64,000 nucleotides of DNA, taken from the NCBI RefSeq assembly GCF_004208635.1, contig NZ_CP035806.1:1488001-1552000 (forward strand), written 5' to 3'. Position 1 is the first letter of the stretch. Each line of letters opens with the position of its first letter. The position numbers and the translations under genes were made by a program. The DNA comes from Leucobacter triazinivorans (lineage in GTDB: Bacteria; Actinomycetota; Actinomycetes; Actinomycetales; Microbacteriaceae). Of the stretch, positions 26,344 through 41,100 are shown one piece after another. The notes beneath the pieces are model-generated. The model was not told where the DNA came from. It searched no databases and saw only the letters and a list, made by a program, of their open reading frames with translations.

Positions 26344-27344
26344 GGCCTCACCCGTTCGATGCCGAGCATCCTGTTCTGCGCGAGCACCAGGCGGCCGACC
26401 GCCGCGACTCGAGGCGCCGTGCCGCCGCGCACGAGGTGGATCACTCCGTGCAGCGCGGAGACCGCCTGACGCGCCAGCGCATCCGGACGCCACCCGGCCA
26501 GAGCGCCCAGCGCCTCGAGCCTGGCGGGCACGTCCTCCAGCCGGCTCGCGTGCAGCGTGCCGGCGCTCCCGTCGTGGCCGGTGTTCAGCGCGCCGAGCAG
26601 CGTCGAGACCTCTGCTCCGCGGCACTCCCCCAGAACGATGCGGTCGGGCCGCATGCGCAGCGCCTCGCGCAGCAGGCGATCGAGTGTCACCTCGCCCGTG
26701 CCCTCAGCGCTGGCCCGGCGCGCTTCGAGTGAGACGACGTGCGGGTGTCGAAGTCGCAGTTCGGTCACGTCCTCGATCACGAGTATGCGCTCATGCGCCG
26801 GCGCGAGCCCCAGGAGCGCGGCGAGCACGGTGGTCTTGCCGCTCCCCGTGCCACCCGTCACCAGCAGATTGCGGCGGGCGCGCACCGCCTGGCGCAGCGC
26901 CGCGGCCATGCCCGGGGCGCACAGCCCGGCCGCCACGAGCTCGTCGAAGCCCGGCGGCGAGATCCGTTGCACGCGGATCGACACCGCGGCGCCCGACACG
27001 GCGACGGGCGGAAGGACGGCGTGCACCCGGATCCCGTCGCCGAGACGTACGTCGGCGCACGGGTGCAGCTCGTCGAGGTGCCGCCCTCCCGCCGCGATGA
27101 GCTCGGTGGCCAAACGGTGCACCCTGCGCGGATCCGCCTGCCAATCGGCGACCGGTTGCACGGTTCCCCCGCGATCGATCCACAGTGTTCCCCGCTCTCC
27201 GCGCACCTGCACGAGCAGGTCGCGCAGCTCCGGATCGTCGAGCAGCGGCAGCAGCTCGCCCAGTGCGCGACGCGCCGCCGGGTCGAGGCCGGCCGTGCGG
27301 CTCGGCGGCGGCGAACGCGCGGGGATCTGGGGTGCGGAGTCCAT
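26340..27344 (-). CDS. TadA-type secretion ATPase (CpaF family)
   Basis: This cytoplasmic hexameric ATPase drives pilus or protein secretion. In 334 residues it shows Walker A GGTGSGKTT (164-172), the Walker B / catalytic glutamate in ILVIEDVTELRLRH (Glu191), the RMRPDRIVLGECRGAE block and the HDGSAGTLHASRLEDVPARL segment. ATG 27344 is chosen since upstream codons run into the divergent acs promoter region. In many actinobacteria an ssd gene precedes tadA; it is absent here and acs lies upstream instead. Confidence 0.9.
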   Translation of the reverse strand: MDSAPQIPARSPPPSRTAGLDPAARRALGELLPLLDDPELRDLLVQVRGERGTLWIDRGGTVQPVADWQADPRRVHRLATELIAAGGRHLDELHPCADVRLGDGIRVHAVLPPVAVSGAAVSIRVQRISPPGFDELVAAGLCAPGMAAALRQAVRARRNLLVTGGTGSGKTTVLAALLGLAPAHERILVIEDVTELRLRHPHVVSLEARRASAEGTGEVTLDRLLREALRMRPDRIVLGECRGAEVSTLLGALNTGHDGSAGTLHASRLEDVPARLEALGALAGWRPDALARQAVSALHGVIHLVRGGTAPRVAAVGRLVLAQNRMLGIERVRP

Positions 27345-27563
27345 ACGGTCGAGCGAAGCACGCAGACCGCCGAGACCGCGGCCGCGATCCCATCGATGTG
27401 GACAACTCGGCACCCATTCGGTTTTTCTCCAAGCGGTGAGCGAAGCACCGAGGCGCCTCGGCGAACGGTATACGCTGGGTAGCGCACTGCTCCGTCCGTC
27501 GGCACGCGGATTGGACCCCGCGCCGGCGGCGGTGCGCACTCGAACGATGGGATAAGGGTGTCC

Positions 27564-29552
<1,989 letters not shown>

Positions 29553-29576
29553 CACCGGCCCAGCGGCGGTAGACAG

Positions 29577-29613
29577 CTGAGGGGCGGATCCGAATCGCGG
29601 ATCCGCCCCTCAG
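29577..29613 (+). terminator. Terminator hairpin after acs
   Basis: There is a perfect 16-bp stem, 29577-29592 with 29598-29613, and a 5-nt loop (AATCG), 24 bp after the acs stop. Its core (GGGGCGG...ATCC) resembles the purQ terminator. No T-tract. Confidence 0.75.
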
Positions 29614-29641
29614 CCGTGCCGCCCTGCACCCCCTCCGCTAC

Positions 29642-29692
29642 GCGCGCCAGTAGTTGCGGCCTCGCGAGGGTTGAGGTGACATCTACTGACGC
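29642..29692. repeat. Palindromic repeat element, copy 2 (between acs and ridA)
   Basis: This 51-bp copy matches 10384-10434 at 41 of 51 positions. Its own stem (29644-29656 with 29680-29692) is weaker, with two mismatches. It is again between convergent genes and already follows a good terminator, so termination alone does not explain it. Confidence 0.7.
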
Positions 29693-29725
29693 TTCAAACG
29701 GCTGCGGCTGCGCCGCTGTGAGCCG

Positions 29726-30202
29726 TCAGTCCTCAACCTTGAAGACGAACTCGATCTCTACGGGGGCGTCGAGCGGAAGCACCGCCACGCCCACGGCCGA
29801 GCGCACGTGGATGCCGAGGTCTCCGAACACGCGTCCGAGGAAGACCGAGGCGCCGTTGGCGACCCCCGGCTGGCCCGTGAACGACGGATCCGACGCGACG
29901 AACGCGGTCACCTTGACGACCTGCGTGATCCGGTCGAGCGAACCGATGACGCCTCGCACCGCGGCGAGCGCATTGAGGGCGCAGAGCTGTGCCAGGTCGG
30001 TGGCCTGCTCGGGCGAGACGAGGCCCGCCCCCTCGCCCACCTTGCCGGTCGCGGGAAGCGCCCCGTCGACGAAGGGCAGCTGGCCGGCGGTGTAGACGTA
30101 ATTACCGTCGCGGATCGCAGGCACGTAGGCCGCGACCGCCGCGGCCACCTCGGGCACTTCGAAGCCGAGCTCGCTCAGGCGCTCCTCGATTACTGACGCC
30201 AT
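29726..30202 (-). CDS. RidA family protein (YjgF/YER057c/UK114)
   Basis: RidA-type proteins hydrolyse reactive enamine/imine intermediates formed by PLP enzymes. This 158-residue member has the fold landmarks YVPAIRDGNYVYTAGQLPFV, ALNALAAVRGVIGSLDRITQVVKVTAFV in parts, and VRSAVGVAVLPLDAPVEIEF at the end. It belongs to the longer actinobacterial subgroup in which the canonical catalytic Arg is not obvious (VRSAVGV in place of the RxxV...CRIEV arrangement), so deaminase activity is uncertain. It lies one base downstream of the DUF4177 gene, a pairing common in actinobacteria. Confidence 0.88.
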   Translation of the reverse strand: MASVIEERLSELGFEVPEVAAAVAAYVPAIRDGNYVYTAGQLPFVDGALPATGKVGEGAGLVSPEQATDLAQLCALNALAAVRGVIGSLDRITQVVKVTAFVASDPSFTGQPGVANGASVFLGRVFGDLGIHVRSAVGVAVLPLDAPVEIEFVFKVED

Positions 30203-30203
30203 A

Positions 30204-30371
30204 TCAGGCCTTCCTCTTCATGTATGCGACGTTTCCGCCGGCCGGGCCCTCGATGATCTGCACCAGCTCCCAGCCCTGGGCCCCCCAGTTGTTCAGGATC
30301 TGGGCCTCGTTGTGCAGCAGCAGCGGCGTCACGAAGTACTCCCAGCGCGGGGCTTCGGTCGTATCACTCAC
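30204..30371 (-). CDS. Small DUF4177-like protein
   Basis: This 55-residue protein reads WEYFVTPLLLHNEAQILNNW followed by GAQGWELVQ and ends in YMKRKA, the compact beta-sheet pattern of DUF4177. GTG 30371 is chosen because GGGAG lies eight bases upstream and the product then matches the usual short length; a longer frame to 30452 would be off-family. It probably forms a unit with ridA, one base away. Function unknown. Confidence 0.75.
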   Translation of the reverse strand: MSDTTEAPRWEYFVTPLLLHNEAQILNNWGAQGWELVQIIEGPAGGNVAYMKRKA

Positions 30372-30472
30372 GTGCGGATCTCCCTCAGTGGTCGGTGGCG
30401 GTGGATGGGCGACGAGGCGGCGGGCGCACCCGCTTCGTGGTTTTGTCAGCAACGTCGCTTACGCTTGATTCT

Positions 30473-33142
30473 ATGACCCGTCAGACATCACAGTCCTCGC
30501 GTGTGCGCTCGTTCAAGCCGCGCAGCGCGGGAGGTGCCCTCGGAGGCATCATCGGAGCCATCGCCATGAGCGTCATCGCGGGCGTGCTCGTCACCGCCGC
30601 CGTCACCCCGGTCGTCGCGCTGAGCGGCATCTCCGCGTCGTCGGCGATCGGCATCTTCGAGAAGCTTCCGAACCACCTCAACCCGGGCCGCCTGGCCGAG
30701 CCGTCGACGCTCTACGCCACCGATGCCGACGGCACCCCCCACAAGATCGCCGAGTTCTACGAGCAGGACCGTGAAACGGTGGGGTGGGACGAGATCTCCC
30801 AGTACGTGAAGGACGCCGCGGTGGCCGAGGAGGATCCTCGCTTCTACACGCACGGCGGGGTCGACGTACTCGCGAGCGGGCGCGCGGTCCTGCAGAACGC
30901 CGCGGGCCAGAACCTCTCGGGCGCCTCGACCATCACGATGCAGTACGTGCGCAACGTGCTCATCCAAGAGGCCTACGCCATCTCCGATCCGGAGGAGCAG
31001 AAGGCGGCCTACGACAAGGCGATGGAGCAGAACATGGAGCGCAAGCTCCAGGAGATGCGCTACGCCATCAGCATCGAGAAGAAGTACCCGAAGGACGACA
31101 TCCTGCTCGGCTACCTCAACATCGCGCTCTTCGGCCGACAGATCTACGGCATTGAGTCGGCTGCGAAGTACTACTACAGCAAGTCGGCGAAGGATCTGTC
31201 GCTCGCCGAGGCGGCAAGCCTCGTCGCCATCGTCAACAACCCCTCGCTGTATCAGCTCGACGTCGAGGAGAACCTCCCCGCCAACACGGAGCGGCGCAAC
31301 AAGATCCTCGGCAGCATGCTCGCGCACGGCAAGATCACCGAGGCGCAGCACGAGGAGGCGGTGAACACCCCGGTCGAGCCGAAGATCACTCCCCGCGAGC
31401 AGGGCTGCTTCCTCGCCGAGAAGAGCTACGGTCTCGGGCACTTCTGCGACTACGTGCAGCGCTACATCAAGCAGGATCCGAACTTCGGCGAGACCGAGGA
31501 GGAACGGACCTTCAACTTCGCCCGCGGCGGCTACGAGATCTACACGACGATCGACCTCGACATGCAGCGCGCCGGGCTCGACGCCATGCACAACACCGTG
31601 CCCGCGGTGATGGACGGCATCAAGCTGGGCGGCGCGACCGTCAGCGTCGGCGTCGGCACCGGCAAGGTGCTCGCGATGCTGCAGAACCGGCCGTACAACA
31701 ACGCGCAGGCGTTCCTCGACTCCAACCCGGAGTACACGAACATCAACTACAACACCGACTTCGAGTACGGCGGCTCGAGCGGGTTCCAGATCGGTTCGAC
31801 GTTCAAGCCGGTCACCCTCGCCGAGTGGATCCGCACCGGGCACTCGGTGCGCGACATCGTCAACGTCAACGGCCGCACGGTGCAGGAGAACACCTTCCGG
31901 GCGGGCTGCCTCGGCGACGGGGTCTACGGTTACGGCTCCTTCAAGTTCACCAACGACAACGAGGGCACCAGGGGCAATCAGCCCGTGCTCACGGCGATCT
32001 CGAACTCGGTCAATGGCGGCCTCGTGTCGATGCAGCAGCGCATGGATCTCTGCGATACGTTCTCGACGGCGCAGAAGCTCGGCTTGCACCGCGCGTCTGA
32101 CCTCCCGACCCTGGACGACGGCGTCACGCCTACGGTGCCCACGCTCAACGGCAATGTGCGCGACCTCTCCATGGTGCCGTCGAACGTGTACGGCGGCATC
32201 GACGAGATCGCGCCCATTTCGGTGGCCTCGGCCTACGCGGCATTCGCGGGCGACGGCACCGTCTGCACGCCCGTGCCGATCGACAAGATCCTCGGCCCCG
32301 ACGGAGAGCAGGTGCCGTTCACGAAGAGCGAGTGCACCGAGGGGATCGCCCCCGAGGTGGCGGCCGGCGTCGCCTACGCGCTCGAGTACACCGTGAACAA
32401 CGGGCTCGCGCGACACGCCCAGTCGCCCGCCGGTGTGCCGCACCTCGCGAAGACGGGCACCACCGACGATGTGGTCGACAACTGGACCGCCGGGGCGAGC
32501 AGCACCGTCGCGACGGCGACCTGGGTCGGCAACGCCGAGCCCGTCAAGCTGGCCGACGGGACCATGGGGCGCGTCTCCACCCAGGGCTTCTGGGGGCCGA
32601 GCGGTCCCATCATGACCGCGGACCAGACCATCTGGCCCGCCGTCATGAACGTCGCAGACCAGAAGTACGGTGGATCGGCGTTCCCCGAGCCGTCCGCGGC
32701 CTCGATCCGCCAGACGATGGTGACGGTCCCCGACGTGAAGGGCAAGTCCTTCGAAGAGGCCACCTCAATGCTCACCCAGGTCGGCTTCGACGTCGCCGAC
32801 GGCGGCGAGGTCGACTCGTCCGTGGCGAAGGACATGGTCGCCAAGAGCGACCCCGAGGGCGGCGCTTCCGTCGGCCTCGGCTCGCTGATCACGGTCTACC
32901 GCAGCAATGGCCGAGCCACCGAAGTGCCCGACGGGCTCACGGGTTCGACGGGCAGGGACGCGGAATCGGCGCTCAAGAGCGCAGGATTCTCGCACGTCGA
33001 CTTCACTTGCGAGAGCGGCGGACGCCCGGATCCGAAGCAGGACGAGGTCGTCTCGGTGAGCCCCGGCAGCGGCACCGAGGCCCGCACGAGCAGCGTGGTC
33101 ACCCTGACGCTGAGCTGCGGCACCGACGAGGACGACGACTGA
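30473..33142 (+). CDS. Class A penicillin-binding protein with two PASTA domains
   Basis: This is a bifunctional peptidoglycan glycosyltransferase and transpeptidase, anchored by one N-terminal helix (about residues 25-50). The glycosyltransferase signature AEEDPRFYTHGGVD has catalytic Glu120. The transpeptidase has Ser442 in GSTFKP (SxxK), SVN at 512-514 and KTGT starting at Lys660. Two PASTA domains follow (about 752-815 and 816-885) and a short acidic tail ends it (TDEDDD). The 889-residue length fits PonA-type proteins. No good Shine-Dalgarno sequence precedes ATG 30473, so a leaderless or unusual start is possible. Confidence 0.94.
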   Translation: MTRQTSQSSRVRSFKPRSAGGALGGIIGAIAMSVIAGVLVTAAVTPVVALSGISASSAIGIFEKLPNHLNPGRLAEPSTLYATDADGTPHKIAEFYEQDRETVGWDEISQYVKDAAVAEEDPRFYTHGGVDVLASGRAVLQNAAGQNLSGASTITMQYVRNVLIQEAYAISDPEEQKAAYDKAMEQNMERKLQEMRYAISIEKKYPKDDILLGYLNIALFGRQIYGIESAAKYYYSKSAKDLSLAEAASLVAIVNNPSLYQLDVEENLPANTERRNKILGSMLAHGKITEAQHEEAVNTPVEPKITPREQGCFLAEKSYGLGHFCDYVQRYIKQDPNFGETEEERTFNFARGGYEIYTTIDLDMQRAGLDAMHNTVPAVMDGIKLGGATVSVGVGTGKVLAMLQNRPYNNAQAFLDSNPEYTNINYNTDFEYGGSSGFQIGSTFKPVTLAEWIRTGHSVRDIVNVNGRTVQENTFRAGCLGDGVYGYGSFKFTNDNEGTRGNQPVLTAISNSVNGGLVSMQQRMDLCDTFSTAQKLGLHRASDLPTLDDGVTPTVPTLNGNVRDLSMVPSNVYGGIDEIAPISVASAYAAFAGDGTVCTPVPIDKILGPDGEQVPFTKSECTEGIAPEVAAGVAYALEYTVNNGLARHAQSPAGVPHLAKTGTTDDVVDNWTAGASSTVATATWVGNAEPVKLADGTMGRVSTQGFWGPSGPIMTADQTIWPAVMNVADQKYGGSAFPEPSAASIRQTMVTVPDVKGKSFEEATSMLTQVGFDVADGGEVDSSVAKDMVAKSDPEGGASVGLGSLITVYRSNGRATEVPDGLTGSTGRDAESALKSAGFSHVDFTCESGGRPDPKQDEVVSVSPGSGTEARTSSVVTLTLSCGTDEDDD

Positions 33143-33147
33143 GCGCC

Positions 33148-34086
33148 GTGCGACGCTCACCTCGCCCCGCCGCGGCGGCCCTCGGGCTGACCGCGGCGGG
33201 CGTCCTCCTCTGGTCCACCGTCATCGAGCGGCGGCTGTTCACCGTGCGCCGCCACACCCTCCCGCTGCTGGCCGACGGCGCCGCGCCGATCCGAGTGCTG
33301 CAGCTCTCGGATCTCCACCTCGCCCCCTGGCAGGCGCGCAAGGTCGACTGGGTGCGATCGCTCGCCGAGCTGCGCCCCGATCTCGTGGTGCTCACGGGCG
33401 ACCTGATGGGTCATCTGCAGGCGCGACCGATGCTGCTGCGAGCCCTGGCCCCGTTGGCCGAGAGCACCCCGACGGTGTTCGTCCACGGCTCCAACGACTA
33501 CTACGGCCCTCTCTTCAAGAACCCGTTCAAGTACCTCATGGCGCCCAGCAGGTTGAGCACGCGAGAACCGGATATCGATACCGAAGCGCTCACCGAGGGT
33601 CTGCAGCGGCTCGGTGCGATCGATCTGAACAATTCGGCGGTCGATCTCGAACTGCGCGGCACCCGCATCGAGCTGCTGGGCCTCAATGACCCGCACATCC
33701 GCTACGACGACGCGAGCGCCATGCGCGCAGCGCTCACCGCGCTGGGCGCGGAGCGCGGCACGGACGCCCCCGCGCAGCCCCCGCTGCGTCTCGGGGTCGT
33801 GCACGCCCCCTACCAGGAGGCCCTGGGCGAGCTGCTGGACGACGGCGCCCAGCTTATCCTCGCCGGCCACACCCATGGTGGACAGGTGCGCGTGCCGGGG
33901 GTCGGAGCCCTCACCGCGAACTGCGACCTGCCCACCGCGCAGGCGCGCGGCCTGAGCGTCTGGTACGACGCGCATCGGGCCGCATTCCTCAATGTGAGCG
34001 CCGGCCTCGGCAACTCCATCTACGCGCCCGTACGCTTCGCGTGCCGGCCCGAAGCGTCGCTCATCACGCTGGAAGCCGCACGGTAG
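33148..34086 (+). CDS. Membrane-anchored metallophosphoesterase
   Basis: This 312-residue calcineurin-like phosphoesterase has a short N-terminal hydrophobic segment (AAAALGLTAAGVLLWSTV). The two-metal site motifs are LQLSDLHLAPW, VVLTGDLMGH, HGSNDYYG (Asn-Asp in place of Asn-His-Asp) and LAGHTHGGQVRVPG. GTG 33148 follows the PBP stop by five bases, so the two are likely co-transcribed, as is usual for PBP-metallophosphoesterase pairs in actinobacteria. The substrate is unknown; relatives are often called YkuE-like. Confidence 0.88.
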   Translation: MRRSPRPAAAALGLTAAGVLLWSTVIERRLFTVRRHTLPLLADGAAPIRVLQLSDLHLAPWQARKVDWVRSLAELRPDLVVLTGDLMGHLQARPMLLRALAPLAESTPTVFVHGSNDYYGPLFKNPFKYLMAPSRLSTREPDIDTEALTEGLQRLGAIDLNNSAVDLELRGTRIELLGLNDPHIRYDDASAMRAALTALGAERGTDAPAQPPLRLGVVHAPYQEALGELLDDGAQLILAGHTHGGQVRVPGVGALTANCDLPTAQARGLSVWYDAHRAAFLNVSAGLGNSIYAPVRFACRPEASLITLEAAR

Positions 34087-34148
34087 TTCCGTCCTGCGCT
34101 GCCAGCGCTCGGGTTCTCGCGCAGATCCGGCCTGCCTCGCGCTCCGCA

Positions 34149-34189
34149 CGGCGCAGGGGAGCGACCCTGCGGGCCGCTCCCCTGCGCCG
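34149..34189. terminator. Bidirectional terminator between the phosphoesterase gene and asd
   Basis: A perfect 15-bp stem, 34149-34163 with 34175-34189, and an 11-nt loop, ending 7 bp before the asd stop codon on the other strand. The position between convergent genes fits termination in both directions. Confidence 0.7.
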
Positions 34190-34196
34190 GAAGGTG

Positions 34197-35384
<1,188 letters not shown>

Positions 35385-35398
35385 TCAGGAGCAGCGGG

Positions 35399-36676
<1,278 letters not shown>

Positions 36677-36753
36677 GCGGGTTCCTCCTCAACAGCTCTG
36701 CGAAGGACCAGTCTATCCGACGGCGGCCCGGGCGCGTCTCCGCACCCTCGGTG

Positions 36754-37107
36754 TCACCCCCGGTTCTCGATCAGCGCGCACAGCCAGACGCCGAGCAGGG
36801 CGACGAGGGCCATCGTCAGCATGCAGGCCGCGAGCCACCTCAGGCGGCGCGGGCCGGGCGGGATCGCGAACCGCAGCACCAGGAGCAGCGCGTAGAGCAG
36901 CACGACGAGCGCGCCGGCCGTCAGCGCGACGGGCTGCGACGGACCCGCAGAGACGGTCAGCATCGTGAACGGTACGAGGCTCAGGATCGCGAAGAGGCCG
37001 CCCATCACCACCCAGATGAGGCCGCTCGACGTCTGCAGCGCCGGCTGGTTCGCCATCTTCGTGGGGTCGGGGCGCGCGCTCGGACGGCCCTCCCCCGGGC
37101 CGGTCAT
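36754..37107 (-). CDS. Small membrane protein, unknown function
   Basis: This 117-residue protein has about three hydrophobic helices (LIWVVMGGLFAILSLVPFTM, VALTAGALVVLLYALLLVLR and WLAACMLTMALVALLGVWLC) and a short hydrophilic N-terminus. No family recognised. ATG 37107 overlaps the stop of the Cys-rich protein gene by four bases, so the two are translated together. Its stop lies 77 bp upstream of lysC. Confidence 0.65.
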   Translation of the reverse strand: MTGPGEGRPSARPDPTKMANQPALQTSSGLIWVVMGGLFAILSLVPFTMLTVSAGPSQPVALTAGALVVLLYALLLVLRFAIPPGPRRLRWLAACMLTMALVALLGVWLCALIENRG

Positions 37108-37337
37108 GCCCGGTCCACGAGCTCGTGCTCCCCCACCGCCCGGGCGCAGTGCGCGCAGCAGAAGATCGAACCCTCGGCCTCGACGCCGTGGCCGAGGATC
37201 CGGCAGCCGCAGTGCGCGCAGTCGGGGGCCATCGCCTGGGCGGCGCACTCGAAGCTGTCGAAGGTGCCGCGCTCCTCGCCCCTCGTCACGGTGAAGGTCT
37301 TGTCGTAGTGGTTTCCGCAGGTGTCGCAGCGAGCCAT
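37104..37337 (-). CDS. Cys-rich zinc-ribbon / metallothionein-like small protein
   Basis: The 77-residue protein starts MARCDTCGNHYDKTFTVTRG and contains FDSFECAAQAMAPDCAHCGC followed later by FCCAHCARA. Nine cysteines, mostly in CxxC pairs, plus several His suggest zinc binding. This pattern is widespread in actinobacteria and usually labelled hypothetical or prokaryotic metallothionein-like. It is translationally coupled to a three-helix membrane protein, so they may work together. Role unproven. Confidence 0.7.
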   Translation of the reverse strand: MARCDTCGNHYDKTFTVTRGEERGTFDSFECAAQAMAPDCAHCGCRILGHGVEAEGSIFCCAHCARAVGEHELVDRA

Positions 37338-37479
37338 GGTGGAGTCCTCCCTCAGACGTCCGGATGCCTACTCGATGCCTCCAGGCTCCTCTGCGGCGCC
37401 GCAGCCGGACAGGGGGTGGCGCGATCCGCACGACCCGCGTATCCTCGCGCAGCCCGCGGAACCTCGCGCAGCGCGCGGG

Positions 37480-38088
37480 TCACTCGACCTTGCGGCGCCC
37501 CTCGAACGCACGACCGAGCGTGACCTCGTCGGCGAACTCGAGGTCGCCGCCCACCGGCAGCCCCGAGGCGAGACGCGACACGGGGACCTCGATGCTCGTG
37601 AGCAGGCGGGAGAGATAGGCCGCCGTCGCCTCGCCCTCGAGGTTGGGATCGGTGGCGATGATCACCTCCTGCACGGCGTCCTCACCGGTTCCCGCCCCCA
37701 GTCGCCGCATGAGCGCGGGGATGCTGAGGTCGTCGGGCCCGATGCCGTCGATCGGACTGATCGCACCGCCCAGCACGTGATAGACCCCGCGGAACTGGCG
37801 GGTGCGCTCGATCGCCACCACGTCCTTGGGCTCTTCGACGACGCAGATGAGGCGCTGGTCGCGTCTGGGGTCACGGCAGATCGCGCACCGCTCCTGCTCG
37901 GTGATATTGCCGCACACCTCGCAGAAGCGCACCTTCTCGCGCACCTCGACCAGCAGCTCCGCGAGGCGGGACACATCGAAGTTCTGCGTCTGCAGGATGT
38001 GGAACGCGATGCGCTGGGCCGACTTGGGGCCGATTCCGGGGAGCCGGCCGAACTCGTCGATCAGGTCTTGGACGATGCCGTCGTACAC
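37480..38088 (-). CDS. recR: Recombination mediator RecR
   Basis: RecR works with RecF/RecO to load RecA on gapped DNA. The 202 residues contain the helix-hairpin-helix start ([20 protein letters not shown]), the Cys4 zinc finger (Cys56, 59, 68, 71) and a TOPRIM domain ([16 protein letters not shown] onward). GTG 38088 is preferred because AGGAG lies five bases upstream; a longer frame adds a non-conserved leader. It follows dnaX on the same strand with a 69-bp gap, the usual dnaX-recR order. Confidence 0.95.
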   Translation of the reverse strand: MYDGIVQDLIDEFGRLPGIGPKSAQRIAFHILQTQNFDVSRLAELLVEVREKVRFCEVCGNITEQERCAICRDPRRDQRLICVVEEPKDVVAIERTRQFRGVYHVLGGAISPIDGIGPDDLSIPALMRRLGAGTGEDAVQEVIIATDPNLEGEATAAYLSRLLTSIEVPVSRLASGLPVGGDLEFADEVTLGRAFEGRRKVE

Positions 38089-38157
38089 GGTGTCTCCTCG
38101 CGGGATCGGTGTGCTGCGGATGATGGGAGGGGAGCCGTGCGGTGACGGCGGCACGCG

Positions 38158-41100
38158 TCACTGACGCGTCGGGAGCGGGCGTTCCTCGACGAACCTCGCG
38201 CCGAGCACCTCGCGCACGACGGCCTCCCCGTAGCGGGTGAACGCGGGGGCGGTGCGCTGCGGCTGCTCGGGGGCGGGATCCGGAGCAGGGGCGGGATCCG
38301 GAGCCGGGGCGGGACCCGGAGCGGGAGCGGGGGCCGGGCCCGGGGCGCCAGCTGGTCCGGACTCGCGATCCCCGGCTTCCGCGGATTCGGCGGCGGGCGC
38401 GGCGGCGACATGGCTCGTCGCGACGTCATGGCCGGGATACGGATCGCCGCCCGCGTAGGGGTCGCCGTCGGTGTACGGATCGCCGCCCCCGTAGGGGTCG
38501 CCGTCGGCGTACGGATCGCCGCCCGCGTACGGATCGCCGCCCGCGTACGGATCGCCGTCGACGTACGGATCGCCGCCCCCGTAGGGATCGCCGTCGGCGG
38601 ACGCGCGGGCGACGCGGACTCCGGAATCGGCGCCGCCGGATCCGGACTCCTCAGCGGGAGCGCTTCTGGAGATCGGTGTTGCCGCGGGTGCCGACGGCGC
38701 CTCCTCCGTCGGCGAGCCGGGGGCAGGAGTCGGAGTCGGAGTCGGAGTCGGAGTCGGAGTCGACGGTGCGGGACCGCCGGCGTCGATGGTCTCCTGCGCC
38801 AAAGGGGGCCCGTCGACCGATACCCGATCCTGCGCGCTCGACGACTCATGCGCGCTCTCGTGCGACGCCGGCTCGGGCTGCGATGCATCGAGAGTGCCCG
38901 CGGTCTTTGGTTCGGCCGGCACGGGACCGGCCCAGGCGGGCGCGGCGAGCGCCGGGCCGAGCCCACTCAGCCTCGCAGCGGCTCGCTGCACGGGATCGCT
39001 CAGGTCGACCGCGGGGGCAGACGTGGAACCCGCTCGGTGAGGCTCCTCTGCGTCGGCCTGCGGCGCGCGCTGCTCGCCCGTTCCGGCTCCGGGCGCGGCG
39101 CCCTCGCGGCCCGCGATCCGTTTCGGCACGTACTTCACGCTGATGCCGACCGCCGAACTGATCGTCTCGCGCAACGGCCCGGCACCGACGCTCTTGAAGG
39201 CCGCGAGATCAGACTGCGAGGCGAGTCCGACCGTGAGCACGTCGCCCTCCAGAGCGAGCGGAGTCACCACGCGCACCGCGTTCCAGGCCTCACGATCCTG
39301 CTGCAGGATCTCCTCGAGCAGCTCGGGCCACAGCTCGACGAGGTCGTCGAAGCCGCCCGAGAGCGATTCGTCGCCCTCCGCGGAGGCGGCGAGCGTCTCC
39401 CCGGCTGCTGCGCCTTCGGAGGTCGAGGCACGGGTCGCCTCCGGTTCGGGCGCCGGCGCGGCGCTCGCCTGAGGGCCTTCGGCAGACCGCGGCTCGGCCG
39501 AGGATCCCGAGGGCGCCGGCGGCTCGGCGCCGATGCTCGCGATATCCGCTGCGCTCAGCACGTCGGAGATGGGACGTCCGAACGACGCGGCGGCCGCATT
39601 GGGGTGCCCGTCCACCGAGCGGCTTGAATCACGCTGCTCGGGCGCCGACGGCGGCTGCTCAGGAGCCGAGGGCTGCCGTTCCGGAACCGACGGCGGCTGC
39701 TCGGCAGCCGAGGCGCCCTGCCGCGATGGCGTCCCGGCCGAATCCTCCTGCAGGAAGCTCCGGATGGAGGCCGCGGTCTCGGCCGCGTTCGGCGCCGCCG
39801 GCGCGGGCGCGTCGGCGTGCGGCGGCGAGGTCTCGGTCTCGGCCCCGGCCGAGTGCGGCGGCGTCGCGGACGGCCCTGATTGCGCGGACTGCCCCGACTG
39901 CTGCTCGCCGTCGGGGCCGTTCACGGCGCTGCGAGCAGCCGCGAGCGCCGCGAGCGGATCCGGCTTGGCGCTCTGGCCGGGGTGCGTTCGATCGCCGGCA
40001 CCCGGCGCCCCCGGTACTCGCTGCGCACCGCTGCGATCGGCGCCCCCGTCGGGGCCCGCGGTGCCGGTCGCCCGGCCGGCCGCCGGCCGAGCGGCAGCCG
40101 GTGCGACGGCCGCCACCGGCGCTGCCTGTGCAGATGCGCCGGCCCCGGAGACACCGGCCTCGCCGTTCTGCACGAGGACGCGAGCGACCATCAATTCGAG
40201 CTGCAGCCGGGGTGCCGTGGCACCGGTCATCCTGTCGAGCGCGGCGCTCACGACGTCGGCGATGCGCGACAGCTCGCCCGGCCCGAAGCTCTGCGACTGC
40301 TCGAACATGCGGTCGAGCTGATCCTGCGGCACCCCGCGGAACACCGCCGCGGCCCCGTCGACGGTGGTGGCGCTCACGACGATGAGGTCGCGCAGCCGCT
40401 CCAGCAGATCCTCGACGAAGCGCCGCGGGTCCTGGCCCGTCTGCACCACACGATCCGTGGCGCGGAACGCAGCGGCGGGATCCTGGGCCCCGAACGCCGC
40501 GACGGCGTCGTCGAGCAGTTCGGCGTGCGTGAACCCGAGCAGACCGGCCGCGCGCTCGGCCGTCACCCGGTCGCCCTCTGAGCCGGCGATGAGCTGGTCG
40601 AGGATCGAGAGTGTGTCGCGAGGCGACCCCCCGCCGGCCCGCACCACCAGCGGCAGCACACCGGGCTCGACCTGCACGCCCTCGCTGTCGCAGAGCGACT
40701 GCACGTAGTCGATGAGGGCGCCGGGTGCGATGAGCCGGAACGGGTAGTGGTGGGTGCGCGAACGGATCGTGCCGATGACCTTGTCGGGTTCGGTCGTGGC
40801 GAAGACGAACTTCACATGCGGCGGCGGCTCCTCGACGATCTTGAGCAGCGCGTTGAACCCGGCGGCCGTGACCATGTGGGCCTCGTCGATGATGAAGATC
40901 TTGTAGCGATCCCGCGCAGGCGCGAACACGGCGCGCTCGCGCAGATCACGCGCGTCGTCGACGCCGCCGTGGCTCGCCGCGTCGATCTCGACGACGTCGA
41001 GCGAGCCGCCCCCGTCGCGGCTCAGCTCGACGCAGCTCGGGCAGGTGCCGCACGGGGTATCGGTCGGCCCCTCGGCGCAGTTGAGGCAGCGCGCCAGGAT

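Noticed and set aside
38440..38600. Regular repeats considered as a CRISPR array or regulatory array
   Set aside because: They are in frame within dnaX, encode GDPY repeats and have no spacers.
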